Shown: positions 1 to 7,217, counted from the first letter of the stretch. The stretch is 40,415 nt of DNA from an uncultured Lachnospiraceae bacterium (GCA_947174495.1 CAMWJC010000025.1:1-40415); one strand, 5' to 3'. Notes: a model not told the origin generated them from the sequence alone. Numbers and translations are program-made.

Positions 1-2
1 GC

Positions 3-34
3 GCCAAATTGGAATGCAAGCATTCCAGCTTGGC
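3..34. repeat. nested inverted repeat at window edge
   Basis: GCCAA and GGAATGC on the left pair with GCATTCC and TTGGC on the right, giving a two-part stem with a 2-nt tip. It lies just beyond the terminator of the murI operon. It may be part of a structure extending outside the window; no function can be assigned. Confidence 0.4.
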
Positions 35-53
35 TTATGCCTTCCGCGCAAAT

Positions 54-88
54 AATAGTCCGGGTTTGAATTTCAAACCCGGACTATT
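54..88 (-). terminator. Rho-independent terminator of the ispE-murI operon
   Basis: A 17-bp perfect inverted repeat (AATAGTCCGGGTTTGAA and its complement, axis at 71) begins at the last base of the DUF1934 stop codon. Read on the minus strand it is followed by TTATTTG. It therefore ends the operon immediately after the last gene. Confidence 0.8.
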
Positions 89-534
89 TATATTAACCGC
101 ATTCCCTCTTCTCTGGGACAGATCATCATTTCAATCCTGCAATCTGCCAAATATTGATAGTTGGCTTCCAGCGTATAAGCAACCTGCACCCTGATCTGAT
201 TATCGGATTCATCCACCGAAACAGATCCGGTATCAATCCCAATCAGTATATTGCCATAAGGCGTCATATAACTTGTCATATTCTTTTGATGTTCTTCAAA
301 TACCATATGTACATTGATAAGACCCTTCTTCGTTACCTCCAGGCAGGTATCATCAAATTTGATCATGTTTTTGGTTACATCATCAAACCCTTCCGTCACC
401 TCATCATACAGAACATAATGGTTTCCGTTTTTCCTATAATAATCCGCAGCCGTGATCGTCTCCAATTCCTGACTGCCGTCTCCGTTTTCAAGCTGCAGCC
501 CTTTTAAAGACAATAAAACCTCTTTTGTCATCAT
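88..534 (-). CDS. DUF1934 (YwiB-like) protein
   Basis: This 148-residue soluble protein matches the DUF1934/YwiB family in length and in its alternating beta-strand pattern, with a typical N-terminal stretch (EVLLSLKGLQ) and internal YxLEANYQ strand. The family folds as a small calycin-like barrel and has no settled biochemical role. There is no signal peptide or membrane segment. It starts 8 bases after the murI stop with an AGGAAG ribosome binding site, so it is probably translated from the same message; either of two adjacent ATG codons could be the start. Its stop codon lies at the base of the operon terminator. The family assignment is fairly sure; the function is unknown. Confidence 0.75.
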   Translation of the reverse strand: MMTKEVLLSLKGLQLENGDGSQELETITAADYYRKNGNHYVLYDEVTEGFDDVTKNMIKFDDTCLEVTKKGLINVHMVFEEHQKNMTSYMTPYGNILIGIDTGSVSVDESDNQIRVQVAYTLEANYQYLADCRIEMMICPREEGMRLI

Positions 535-542
535 AACACTTC

Positions 543-1364
543 CTAATATTCCTCAATATTGATTACTTTTGCTGATAAAATTCCATACTTAATAATGGAA
601 TTGGCAAAGCCCTTAAACTTTTCCGCCGCATCGCTGACAAAAAAGCGGTAGCAGTTATCACCAAGCTTTGTCTCTTCCTCGTTTAAAAGCTCCTGCCTCT
701 TCAGCATTTCTTTTAGCTCTCTTGCCGTCTCATAGGCAGGATTAACCAGCGTCACTTCTTCTCCCATGACCTTCCCTACTGTAGAACGAATCAACGGGTA
801 GTGGGTACATCCTAAAATCAGCGTATCGATTCCGATATCAATCAGTTCCGTCAGATATCTCTTGGCAATTTCATCCGTCACCGGATCCTGCCATAATCCT
901 TCCTCCACCAGTGGCACAAAAAGCGGACAGGCCTTTCCGATCACCTCCGCCCCCGGTTTGATCTCTTTTATGTATCGTGAATAAATACCGCTCCCTATGG
1001 TACCTTCCGTGCCAATCACCCCAATCTTGCCGTTGCAGGTCGCCTCTGCTGCAACCAGGGCTCCTGGCTTTACCACCCCGATCATGGGTAATTCCGTTTC
1101 TGCCTCGATCTCTTCCAGGGCATAAGCACTTGCGGTGTTACATGCCACCACAATTGCTTTAACCTCCTGGGTCTGCAAAAAACGTACGATCTGTCTGGAA
1201 AATCTTGTCACAGTCTCTTTGGATTTACTTCCATAGGGTACTCTGGCCGTATCTCCAAAATAAACAATTTTCTCTCTGGGCATCTGCCGCATGATCTCTC
1301 TTGCTACCGTCAAACCTCCCAGCCCAGAGTCAAACACCCCTATAGGTGCATTTTGGTTGCTCAT
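543..1364 (-). CDS. murI: glutamate racemase
   Basis: MurI interconverts L- and D-glutamate to supply D-Glu for peptidoglycan stem peptides. The sequence shows the N-terminal motif GVFDSGLGGLTV, the first catalytic cysteine in VVACNTASA and the second in LGCTHYPL, the two cysteines used for cofactor-free racemisation. I place the start at the ATG at 1364 (MSNQNAPIG), because AGAAGG lies 9 bases upstream and the family normally begins close to the FDSG motif; the open frame extends further up to 1421 without a better site. The start lies inside the end of the preceding small membrane protein gene (35-nt overlap in another frame), which suggests translational coupling. Length (273 aa) is normal. 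Confidence 0.93.
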   Translation of the reverse strand: MSNQNAPIGVFDSGLGGLTVAREIMRQMPREKIVYFGDTARVPYGSKSKETVTRFSRQIVRFLQTQEVKAIVVACNTASAYALEEIEAETELPMIGVVKPGALVAAEATCNGKIGVIGTEGTIGSGIYSRYIKEIKPGAEVIGKACPLFVPLVEEGLWQDPVTDEIAKRYLTELIDIGIDTLILGCTHYPLIRSTVGKVMGEEVTLVNPAYETARELKEMLKRQELLNEEETKLGDNCYRFFVSDAAEKFKGFANSIIKYGILSAKVINIEEY

Positions 1365-1692
1365 AACCTGATTCCTTCTCTGCTTTGTCCTTTTCTTTTC
1401 TCTGATATAAATATTCTGCAATACGACTTTTTATACAAAGATTTCCGCTCACAATCCCTGTGCTTCCCAACTCTTCTCCGATTTTTACAGGCGAAGATGC
1501 TTCTTCTCCCCGAAATTGCTTCTCACCGGGCACCTGTGCGCTCTCATCCCGCATCTTGGCTTCTGTCTCCTGTTCCTCGACTTCTGCCTCTTGTGTGCAG
1601 CTTTCCGTCACCATAGACAGTTCCGGATAAATAAATCCCCACCAACCAAACGTCACTACAACAATGACTGCCATTTCCAAAAATTTTCTCAT
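1330..1692 (-). CDS. small single-pass membrane protein overlapping murI
   Basis: The predicted 120-residue protein begins MRKFLEMAVIVVVTFGWWG, an uncleaved-looking transmembrane anchor at residues 5-25. It continues as a highly charged Glu/Lys-rich tail with no cysteine-rich or catalytic motif I recognise. It sits between the GntR gene and murI and ends 35 nt inside murI in a different frame. A ribosome binding site AAAGGA lies 10 bases before the ATG, but that site falls in the loop of a 10-bp hairpin (1695-1724). The protein may be an anchor or small regulator expressed with cell-wall precursor genes; no homologue is obvious to me. Its reality rests on start, RBS, anchor and position. Confidence 0.6.
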   Translation of the reverse strand: MRKFLEMAVIVVVTFGWWGFIYPELSMVTESCTQEAEVEEQETEAKMRDESAQVPGEKQFRGEEASSPVKIGEELGSTGIVSGNLCIKSRIAEYLYQRKEKDKAEKESGYEQPKCTYRGV

Positions 1693-1694
1693 AC

Positions 1695-1724
1695 CACTCT
1701 TATCCTTTCTTTCTGATAAGAGTG
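1695..1724 (-). promoter_or_regulatory. hairpin enclosing the RBS of the small membrane protein
   Basis: CACTCTTATC (1695-1704) and GATAAGAGTG (1715-1724) are perfectly complementary with a 10-nt loop. On the minus-strand RNA the loop and start of the 3' arm contain the AAAGGA ribosome binding site, and the ATG follows 2 nt after the stem. No U-tract follows, so translational control or RNA processing is more likely than termination. Confidence 0.5.
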
Positions 1725-1732
1725 TTTCCTAA

Positions 1733-2431
1733 TTACAAATGTTTATTCAGTCTGCTTTCGTTTTCCAGTCTGATCTGGCGAATAATAGACTTCTCTTGAT
1801 TATCAATGTGAAGTTTAGCCGCATTTGCCGCACGCTCCTTATCCCTGGCTGCAATGCTCTCATAGATTTCTCTGTGCTCCGCAATCAGGTTATCGTGACC
1901 ACTTTCTTCACTGATATACATAAAGCGATATCGATACATCTGCTCAGACAAATTGTTTACCAGCTGCTTTAAACGGAGATTCCCAGTTGCCTCCACAATA
2001 ATGTCGTGCAATGCCACATCTGCCTGCGCAGTCACCGCCGCATCTTTTCCCCTGGTTGCCTTTTCAAATTCCTGACAGGCCTCGAAAAGCCGCTCGATAT
2101 CCTCCTGCGAAATTCTGTCACAGGCAAGCTCCACGCTTAAGGCGTCCAATGCACGGCGTACCTCCAGCACATCACTTAAATTCTTTTCCGTAATCCTTGC
2201 CACCTCAGCTCCCCGTCTGGGAATCATGATGACCAGTCCTTCAAGCTCCAGCTTGCGAATCGCCTCGCGGATGGGTGTTCTGCTGACCCCTAAGCGGTTT
2301 GCAAGATGCACCTCCATTAATCGCTCTCCAGGTTTTAGATGTCCTGTTAAAATTGCTTTTCTTAAAGTGTTAAACACCACGTCGCGAAGAGGTAGAAACT
2401 CATCCATCTCAATCTGTAACTGCTCTTCCAT
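1733..2431 (-). CDS. GntR-family transcriptional regulator, FadR/FCD type
   Basis: The 232-residue protein has an N-terminal winged helix (about residues 12-78) with the GntR signature LKPGERLMEVHLANRLGVSR followed by TPIREAIRKLE. An all-helical FCD ligand domain (about 90-225) follows; in this family it often binds small organic acids, sometimes through a metal held by Asp/His residues. The start is the ATG at 2431 behind a strong GAAAGGAGG site. It lies 23 bases after ispE and about 40 bases before the small membrane gene, so it is likely part of the ispE-murI operon. No metabolic target is encoded beside it and the effector cannot be read from sequence. Confidence 0.85.
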   Translation of the reverse strand: MEEQLQIEMDEFLPLRDVVFNTLRKAILTGHLKPGERLMEVHLANRLGVSRTPIREAIRKLELEGLVIMIPRRGAEVARITEKNLSDVLEVRRALDALSVELACDRISQEDIERLFEACQEFEKATRGKDAAVTAQADVALHDIIVEATGNLRLKQLVNNLSEQMYRYRFMYISEESGHDNLIAEHREIYESIAARDKERAANAAKLHIDNQEKSIIRQIRLENESRLNKHL

Positions 2432-2454
2432 TTCTGACCTCCTTTCGAATAATC

Positions 2455-3336
2455 TTAACCTGCATTGTAAAATCGAGTAACAAAAACTTGCTGTGCAAGT
2501 TCTTGTCTGCGGATTTGGTCTGCCGCCCTCTGTGCGGCTTCCCTTTCTGTAAATATTCCAAAGACAGTCGGACCGCTCCCGCTCATAAGCGCGCTTTCCG
2601 CCCCTTCCATCTTCATTAGTTCTTTTATCTTTTCAATCACCGGATACTCTCTGATTGTTACCGTTTCCAGAACATTTTCCATACGTCCTGTAATTCCTCT
2701 CAGATCTCCGGTCTCAATCGCTTCTATCATCCCGTCAATGTCCGGATGGCTTTCCAGTTTGTCTGCATGAAGATTTTCATATACAAATTTGGTGGAAACA
2801 TCGGTATCCGGCTTCGCCACCAGAAGAACACACGCAGGCGGCGCCGGAAGCGGTGTCAGGATCTCTCCGATCCCTTCCGAAAGCGCCGTACCACCCATAA
2901 TGCAGTATGGAACGTCCGCACCAATCTTTACCCCCAGCTTCTTCATCTCCTCAAGACTCATGAAAAGATCAAACAACTCATTGAATCCGTGAAACACCGC
3001 TGCGGCATCCGTACTTCCCCCTGCCATGCCGGCTGCAACAGGAATGTTTTTCTCCAAGGTAATCCGGACTCCCTGCTTAATGTTCTTTTCCTTTGTAATA
3101 AGCTCTGCTGCCCGATAAATCAGATTGTCCTTTCCGACTGGCAGCGCTGCGTTTCCCACAGACAGTTCAATCCCTGGTTCCTCACATGCGGTAAAGGTCA
3201 ACCTGTCCCAGATATCTACGGTCTGCATGATCATTTTGACCTCATGATAACCGTCCATGCGCCGTCTAAGCACATCCAGTCCCAGATTGATCTTGGCATA
3301 TGCCTTTCTCTCCACAAAATCCATTGTTCTAATCAT
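2455..3336 (-). CDS. ispE: 4-diphosphocytidyl-2-C-methyl-D-erythritol kinase
   Basis: IspE phosphorylates CDP-methylerythritol in the non-mevalonate isoprenoid pathway. The protein shows the family N-terminus AYAKINLGLDVL, the GHMP kinase ATP-binding loop PVAAGMAGGSTDAAAV, and the C-terminal glycine loop LMSGSGPTVFGIF. The frame is open up to 3399, but I choose the ATG at 3336 (MIRTMDF), which follows GGGGAAGG; the ATG at 3324 is an alternative. From 3336 the product is 293 aa, normal for IspE. It is the first gene of the operon behind the promoter at 3414-3443. Polyprenyl lipids made from this pathway carry peptidoglycan and polysaccharide units, so grouping with murI makes sense. Confidence 0.92.
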   Translation of the reverse strand: MIRTMDFVERKAYAKINLGLDVLRRRMDGYHEVKMIMQTVDIWDRLTFTACEEPGIELSVGNAALPVGKDNLIYRAAELITKEKNIKQGVRITLEKNIPVAAGMAGGSTDAAAVFHGFNELFDLFMSLEEMKKLGVKIGADVPYCIMGGTALSEGIGEILTPLPAPPACVLLVAKPDTDVSTKFVYENLHADKLESHPDIDGMIEAIETGDLRGITGRMENVLETVTIREYPVIEKIKELMKMEGAESALMSGSGPTVFGIFTEREAAQRAADQIRRQELAQQVFVTRFYNAG

Positions 3337-3413
3337 GTCCTTCCCCCGGTCTGTGTATACCCGGTACTTTTGACCGATTTGATTGTATACATTATACATA
3401 AAGATTGTACTTA

Positions 3414-3443
3414 ATTATATACAAGGGTGGTGTGTTTCGTCAA
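3414..3443 (-). promoter_or_regulatory. sigma-A promoter of the ispE operon
   Basis: On the minus strand TTGACG (3438-3443) is separated by 18 bases from TATAAT (3414-3419), placing the start of transcription near 3407. An inverted repeat AAGTTA-N5-TAACTT overlaps the upstream edge of the -35 box, next to a 24-bp repeat shared with the sipL promoter. Confidence 0.75.
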
Positions 3444-3448
3444 GTTAT

Positions 3449-3472
3449 CGTTTAACTTGGGTATGCGTATGC
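3449..3472. repeat. intergenic repeat block A, copy 1
   Basis: This 24-bp sequence (core TTTAACTTGGGTATG) matches 6099-6122 at 22 of 24 positions. In both places it stands the same few bases upstream of a -35 box on the minus strand. A second shared block follows in both loci (see 3584-3601). Confidence 0.6.
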
Positions 3473-3483
3473 AAAACGGTCGT

Positions 3484-3563
3484 ACAGAATAAAATAAATC
3501 CTACGTCACCACGCTTGATAAAGCGTTCGCGAATTGGTTCCTTAAGGATTTATTTTATTCTGT
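3484..3563. repeat. 80-bp element with perfect 19-bp terminal inverted repeats
   Basis: ACAGAATAAAATAAATCCT (3484-3502) recurs exactly as its reverse complement at 3545-3563. The 42-nt interior contains another hairpin, ACGCTT-GATA-AAGCGT (3511-3526). It lies between repeat blocks A and B, which are only about 20 bp apart in the other copy, so it looks like an insertion. It could be a very small non-autonomous element or a structured RNA; no target duplication is evident. The rest of 3400-3784 holds promoter sequences but no gene. Confidence 0.55.
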
Positions 3564-3583
3564 GCTGAATTGTCGAATGACGC

Positions 3584-3601
3584 AAAGCCCAACTGGGAAC
3601 T
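3584..3601. repeat. intergenic repeat block B, copy 1
   Basis: AAAGCCCAACTGGGAACT matches AAAGCTCAACTGGAACT at 6142-6158 with one substitution and one single-base gap, in the same orientation and order relative to block A. Confidence 0.5.
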
Positions 3602-3713
3602 CGGCTAAGGTCGAATGGTTCACCTTTTGACAAACAGACGGACAGTAGATTGGGCGGATATAGCGGAGATTCCTGACACAGCAAAAAAAATTTTAAATTT
3701 TTTTGTTTTTTTC

Positions 3714-3751
3714 TATAATCCTCTAAACTATTTCTCTCATCTGACCGATAC
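3714..3751 (+). promoter_or_regulatory. candidate promoter(s) of the 3785 gene, sigma-A or sigma-D type
   Basis: TATAAT at 3714-3719 could be a sigma-A -10 box, but its -35 region is only an A/T tract. Alternatively TAAA (3724-3727), 16 bases, then ACCGATAC (3744-3751) resembles the flagellar/chemotaxis sigma-D consensus (TAAA, about 15, GCCGATAT). Sequence alone does not decide between them. Confidence 0.35.
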
Positions 3752-3784
3752 CAATATTACAAATATAACCAAGGAGGGTGAATT

Positions 3785-4396
3785 ATGAGCGTAAAAGGAG
3801 TTACAGGTGCCAGCGATGCCTACAGCACATATGCTGCACAGCCGAAGACAAATACTGAGGCTAAAACTGAAACCAAAGCAACCGAAAAAGAGAAAACAGA
3901 ATCTGCAGGTGCAGTGTACGAGCCTTCGAAAGAAGCACAAGCTGCTGCAAGCAAAAAGACCTATAAGACGGATGCCAATCTGGTAGCTAAGCTGAAAGCA
4001 GATGCAGAAGCAAGAACTTCACAGCTTCAAAGTCTTGTAGAGAAAATGCTGACAAAGCAGGGCCAGACCTACGGAAAGGCAAATGACATCTGGAGTATTT
4101 TATCCAGTGGTAATTTCACTGTTGATCCTGCTACCAAAGCACAGGCACAGGCTGATATCGCAGAAGATGGATATTGGGGTGTATCTCAGACCTCACAGCG
4201 TATTTTGGATTTTGCTACCGCTTTAACAGGCGGCGATCCTGATAAGATTGAGGAGATGCGTGCTGCATTCCAGAAAGGCTTTAAACAGGCAGAAAAGACC
4301 TGGGGCGGAAGTCTTCCCGATATTTCTCAGCGTACTTACGATGCTGTTATGAAAGGCTTTGATGACATGGCAAAAGCGGCCGGAGTTGAGGAATAA
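3785..4396 (+). CDS. conserved orphan protein, Ala/Lys-rich N-terminus
   Basis: The 203-residue soluble protein has a low-complexity Ala/Thr/Lys/Glu N-terminus (residues 1-60) and a well-ordered helical C-terminal half. The latter contains EDGYWGVSQTSQRILDFA and then ALTGGDP and MRAAFQKGFKQAEKTWGG. I recall similar proteins in motile Clostridia but cannot attach a function. No signal peptide, membrane segment or catalytic motif is seen. The start follows AAGGAGGG at ideal spacing. It stands alone on the plus strand between a candidate sigma-D-like promoter and a strong terminator, so it is a monocistronic gene. A motility or surface link is only inferred from the promoter resemblance. Confidence 0.75.
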   Translation: MSVKGVTGASDAYSTYAAQPKTNTEAKTETKATEKEKTESAGAVYEPSKEAQAAASKKTYKTDANLVAKLKADAEARTSQLQSLVEKMLTKQGQTYGKANDIWSILSSGNFTVDPATKAQAQADIAEDGYWGVSQTSQRILDFATALTGGDPDKIEEMRAAFQKGFKQAEKTWGGSLPDISQRTYDAVMKGFDDMAKAAGVEE

Positions 4397-4427
4397 TTGC
4401 ATATTATTCAACAAGTAATGTAACCCA

Positions 4428-4456
4428 AAAGAAGAGTGTCCTTGACACTCTTCTTT
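4428..4456 (+). terminator. Rho-independent terminator after the orphan gene
   Basis: AAAGAAGAGTGTC (4428-4440) pairs perfectly with 4444-4456 around a 3-nt loop and runs into TTTTCTTTC. It lies between convergent genes and could also slow transcription arriving from sipL. Confidence 0.85.
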
Positions 4457-4461
4457 TTCTT

Positions 4462-6033
4462 TCACATTCCCTTTACAATCAAAATCTTATCACCGGCTTT
4501 TACTTCATCGCTGGAAAGATTGTTTGTCTGCCGGATAAGCGATACCGGTACATAATACCGCTTTCCGATATCCCAGAGGCTCTCCCCTTCCCTGACCATA
4601 TAAACTGCTATCCCCGGCAATGCCGCCATCTTTTCCATATCCGGTTCAGATACAATGATCTGTTCCACAATTTTTTCCTGCCATTGTTTATAAATATTGG
4701 AACGGAAATAAAGAACGCATTTCACATCCACTTCTTTATTGTCAATGATTGCGACCGTTACCTGGTCTACACTGGCGCTTACCGGATAAATACAATCATC
4801 AAGCGTCCCTTCTGTTTCCAGCAGATACTCAAACGGAATGCTTCCCCGTATCACTCCATATTTATCGCCTTCGCTGCTGCATTCAAAAAAGATTTGCAAT
4901 TCAACAGTCCCAGTGATAGCAATCCCGCCTTCCACCGCATTCTTTTCGCTAATCTGCAGATTGCTTGCCGTATGAAGGATCTTGTAAATCATGCTGTTTT
5001 CTTCCTGTGCCTTAAAATGACCGGCTATTTTTGCTTTTCCGTTGCTCTTTGCCTGAAGCTTCCGAAAATCCGCATTTTTTTCTTGAACCGAAACCTCCTT
5101 CACGACACCGTAAACATCCGAAAGCAGGTCAATGCTATCTTCCTCATAGATGCAGATATCCAAATCCAGACACTGCTCAAAAGTAATTACTCTGTCCTCA
5201 CCGTCAAAATCAGGACGTACTTCTACTTCCCTGCTTTCCGCATTGAGACGTATTTCCGGAATCATTCCTTCCCTACACCCGGGACATTCCAGACTTCCTG
5301 CAAAAGGCAGGGTAGTCTCATAATGACAAATTTCCTCTTCCTCTCCTTCTCCCCTGTACAAGAAAAAGGCATGCAATTCACCTTGCAATGCAATTTTATC
5401 ATCCAGCACTTTAAATTCTACAGTTCCCGGAACAACTTCTGACCAGATCATAGCTGTAATATTGGGAAAACTTCCAGGAATTTCTACCTCTTCTTTAATT
5501 CGGAAAATGTCCTTCTTTTTCACCACCATTGCAGCTACATTTAAAGTCTTTTTTCGGAATTCTACCGGCTCCTCACTGTAAAGATCCACAGCAGTCTCTT
5601 CATCCCGAATCTCCTCGCAGCTAAGCGACAGTCCTATCAAAGACTGTACACTGATCTTACGAGAATTGATCAGTCCAATGCTTAAATCCTCAATCTCCCA
5701 GTCTACGTTAACGCTGTCCCCGTTTCGGACTCCCTCCATGAAGACCATTTCCTCGAAAGGAATCTCTCCTTCCATACATGCAACATCGTTTCTTTCTCCT
5801 GTGCCACTCCCCTTTTCCGCCAGATAGAGAACAGAAAACTCCAGTTTCCCCTTTACAGTTACGTGATCGTCCGTCACTTTTACCTCGTCAACTGCCATAT
5901 TTCCTCTATCCAAAATCAGCTTTGCAGCATCCGGCCTGGAATCCGATATGATCACATCATCTTCCAGCGTCATCTGAGTAAATGCCTTGCATTTCACACA
6001 GTCCATATGTATATTCCGCTTGATCAGTTCCAC
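4462..6033 (-). CDS. sipL: SipL-like spore morphogenesis protein (SPOCS/DUF3794 plus LysM)
   Basis: The 523-residue protein has repeated SPOCS (DUF3794) domains, roughly at residues 20-115, 165-265 and 310-415, and a C-terminal LysM domain (VREGESLWDIGKRYYVPVSL, ending in AGDKILIV). This architecture is that of SipL, which in Clostridioides difficile binds the coat ATPase SpoIVA through the LysM domain and anchors coat to the forespore. The start is a GTG at 6033, set by GGGAGG seven bases upstream; the frame is open to 6150 without a better start. Upstream is a sigma-E-type promoter (6064-6092), consistent with mother-cell expression. The gene stands alone, convergent with 3785-4396. Homology by architecture is strong; exact orthology is inferred. 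Confidence 0.82.
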   Translation of the reverse strand: MELIKRNIHMDCVKCKAFTQMTLEDDVIISDSRPDAAKLILDRGNMAVDEVKVTDDHVTVKGKLEFSVLYLAEKGSGTGERNDVACMEGEIPFEEMVFMEGVRNGDSVNVDWEIEDLSIGLINSRKISVQSLIGLSLSCEEIRDEETAVDLYSEEPVEFRKKTLNVAAMVVKKKDIFRIKEEVEIPGSFPNITAMIWSEVVPGTVEFKVLDDKIALQGELHAFFLYRGEGEEEEICHYETTLPFAGSLECPGCREGMIPEIRLNAESREVEVRPDFDGEDRVITFEQCLDLDICIYEEDSIDLLSDVYGVVKEVSVQEKNADFRKLQAKSNGKAKIAGHFKAQEENSMIYKILHTASNLQISEKNAVEGGIAITGTVELQIFFECSSEGDKYGVIRGSIPFEYLLETEGTLDDCIYPVSASVDQVTVAIIDNKEVDVKCVLYFRSNIYKQWQEKIVEQIIVSEPDMEKMAALPGIAVYMVREGESLWDIGKRYYVPVSLIRQTNNLSSDEVKAGDKILIVKGM

Positions 6034-6063
6034 AAAAATACCTCCCTGCGTGTACTTATTGTA

Positions 6064-6092
6064 AATGTATGCCGGCGGGAGGTAAAATATGA
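6064..6092 (-). promoter_or_regulatory. sigma-E promoter of sipL
   Basis: On the minus strand TCATATT (6086-6092) is followed after 14 bases by CATACATT (6064-6071). These agree with the sigma-E -35 (ATATT-like) and -10 (CATACAnT) consensus at the usual spacing. The predicted start is about 25 bases before the GTG of sipL. Confidence 0.75.
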
Positions 6093-6098
6093 AATTAA

Positions 6099-6122
6099 CG
6101 TTTAACTTGGGTATGTATATGC
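6099..6122. repeat. intergenic repeat block A, copy 2
   Basis: Second copy of the 24-bp block seen at 3449-3472, differing at two positions (gtatgTAtat against gtatgCGtat). It begins 6 bases upstream of the sipL -35 box on the minus strand. Confidence 0.6.
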
Positions 6123-6141
6123 GAGACATCCGCTTAGATGA

Positions 6142-6158
6142 AAAGCTCAACTGGAACT
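6142..6158. repeat. intergenic repeat block B, copy 2
   Basis: AAAGCTCAACTGGAACT, the partner of 3584-3601. Here blocks A and B are separated by 19 bp and no inverted-repeat element intervenes. Confidence 0.5.
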
Positions 6159-6247
6159 TCTGTATTTACCAGGAAGAACATACCAATCCAATATTCAGAA
6201 TTGTAATTTGACAAGTCCCGTCCTCTAACCGATATTTATTTAAGTTA

Positions 6248-7087
6248 TCATCTTTTTTCTGTTACAGGAATCCAAATTTCACTAACATAATCACAAGAAG
6301 TGTTATCTCCCGGTAAATAATTTTCGATATCAAAATCGGGTATCAATTCATAATCTGCTCCCGGAAGCCACTCACGGTAAATATCTTCCCACGTTTTTCG
6401 AATTGCATCTGGTGTCGGCCCTACACATTTAAAAATTGCCCATGTATAAGACGGAATGTTAATAATCTGAAAACCTTCCGGTATTTCTTTCACATCATCG
6501 GCATCGCATCCTATTCCATACATAAATTCTCCTGCGCCTTCTTTTTCCTGTGCACAAATCCCCAAATATCCCGGTGCCTTTTTGTATACTTCATTTCGAT
6601 AATACTCTTCCCAAAATGCAGGAATTCCTTTTTCGCTGCTTTCCTCCGTAAACATTCTGGCATATACAAGCAGCCTGAACTCTTCTTTCTTCTCAATGCG
6701 ATAATCCATGATAGTACCACCTTCCACTGATATTTTGACAACAAGTTTATTAAAGGATTTCAGTTCATTTCCCTTTTTGGCCTGACTTGGAGTGATCCCA
6801 TGAAATCTGGTAAATGCTTTCGTAAAGCTTTCCGCTGAATTGTATGCATACTTAAATGCAACATCAATAACTTTTGTATTTTGTCTTGTTAATTCTTCTC
6901 CTGCTAGGGATAATCTTCTTTTTCTAATGTATTCGCCCACAGTCATACCTGTAAAAAGGTTAAACATTCTTTGGAAATGAAATGATGAAATATGTACATA
7001 TCTGGAAACATCTTCACAATGTATATCTTCTGTTAAGTGCTTTTCCATATATTCTATTGCCTTATTAATTGATTGTACCCATTTCAT
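6248..7087 (-). CDS. AraC-family regulator with GyrI-like effector domain
   Basis: The 279-residue protein has two AraC helix-turn-helix units at residues 8-106 (for example HISSFHFQRMFNLFTGMTVG and ITPSQAKKG). A GyrI-like/effector-binding domain follows at about 125-279 (DYRIEKKEEFRLL, PSYTWAIFKCVGP, SEIWIPV). Such proteins sense small, often cationic drugs or metabolites and control efflux or stress genes. The ATG at 7087 follows AAGGAGG with 6-base spacing. No target gene is adjacent, and the gene is flanked by repeats and a pyr relic, so it may control distant genes or itself. I see no clear terminator behind it. Domain calls are firm; ligand and regulon are unknown. Confidence 0.85.
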   Translation of the reverse strand: MKWVQSINKAIEYMEKHLTEDIHCEDVSRYVHISSFHFQRMFNLFTGMTVGEYIRKRRLSLAGEELTRQNTKVIDVAFKYAYNSAESFTKAFTRFHGITPSQAKKGNELKSFNKLVVKISVEGGTIMDYRIEKKEEFRLLVYARMFTEESSEKGIPAFWEEYYRNEVYKKAPGYLGICAQEKEGAGEFMYGIGCDADDVKEIPEGFQIINIPSYTWAIFKCVGPTPDAIRKTWEDIYREWLPGADYELIPDFDIENYLPGDNTSCDYVSEIWIPVTEKR

Positions 7088-7194
7088 ACACTGCCTCCTT
7101 CTATCATATATTTTATTGGCTTATCATTAAAAAATCCTGACATTTTGTGCTCATTTATGTCTGAAAATGCGATCCTTTGTACATACCGTGCTGC

Positions 7195-7217
7195 ACGGGA
7201 GTAAGATGAACTCCCGT
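7195..7217. repeat. 8-bp inverted repeat between AraC gene and pyr relic
   Basis: ACGGGAGT (7195-7202) and ACTCCCGT (7210-7217) are perfect complements around 7 nt. There is no good U-tract on either strand. It could be an operator or a weak hairpin. Confidence 0.3.

Noticed and set aside
2746..3414. 222-residue plus-strand open frame
   Set aside because: Antisense to ispE, rich in Cys/His/Arg as expected for a shadow frame, with no ribosome site.
3543..3570. simple terminator reading of the 19-bp inverted repeat
   Set aside because: The stem is A/T-rich with a 42-nt loop and no gene ends beside it on either strand, so termination is not the best explanation.
3570..3680. possible tRNA or riboswitch in the long gap before the orphan gene
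   Set aside because: I could not form a cloverleaf or match any riboswitch core; only the repeat blocks and the 19-bp inverted repeat are supported.
4684..5442. 252-residue plus-strand open frame
   Set aside because: Antisense to sipL; composition is typical of a shadow frame and there is no start signal.
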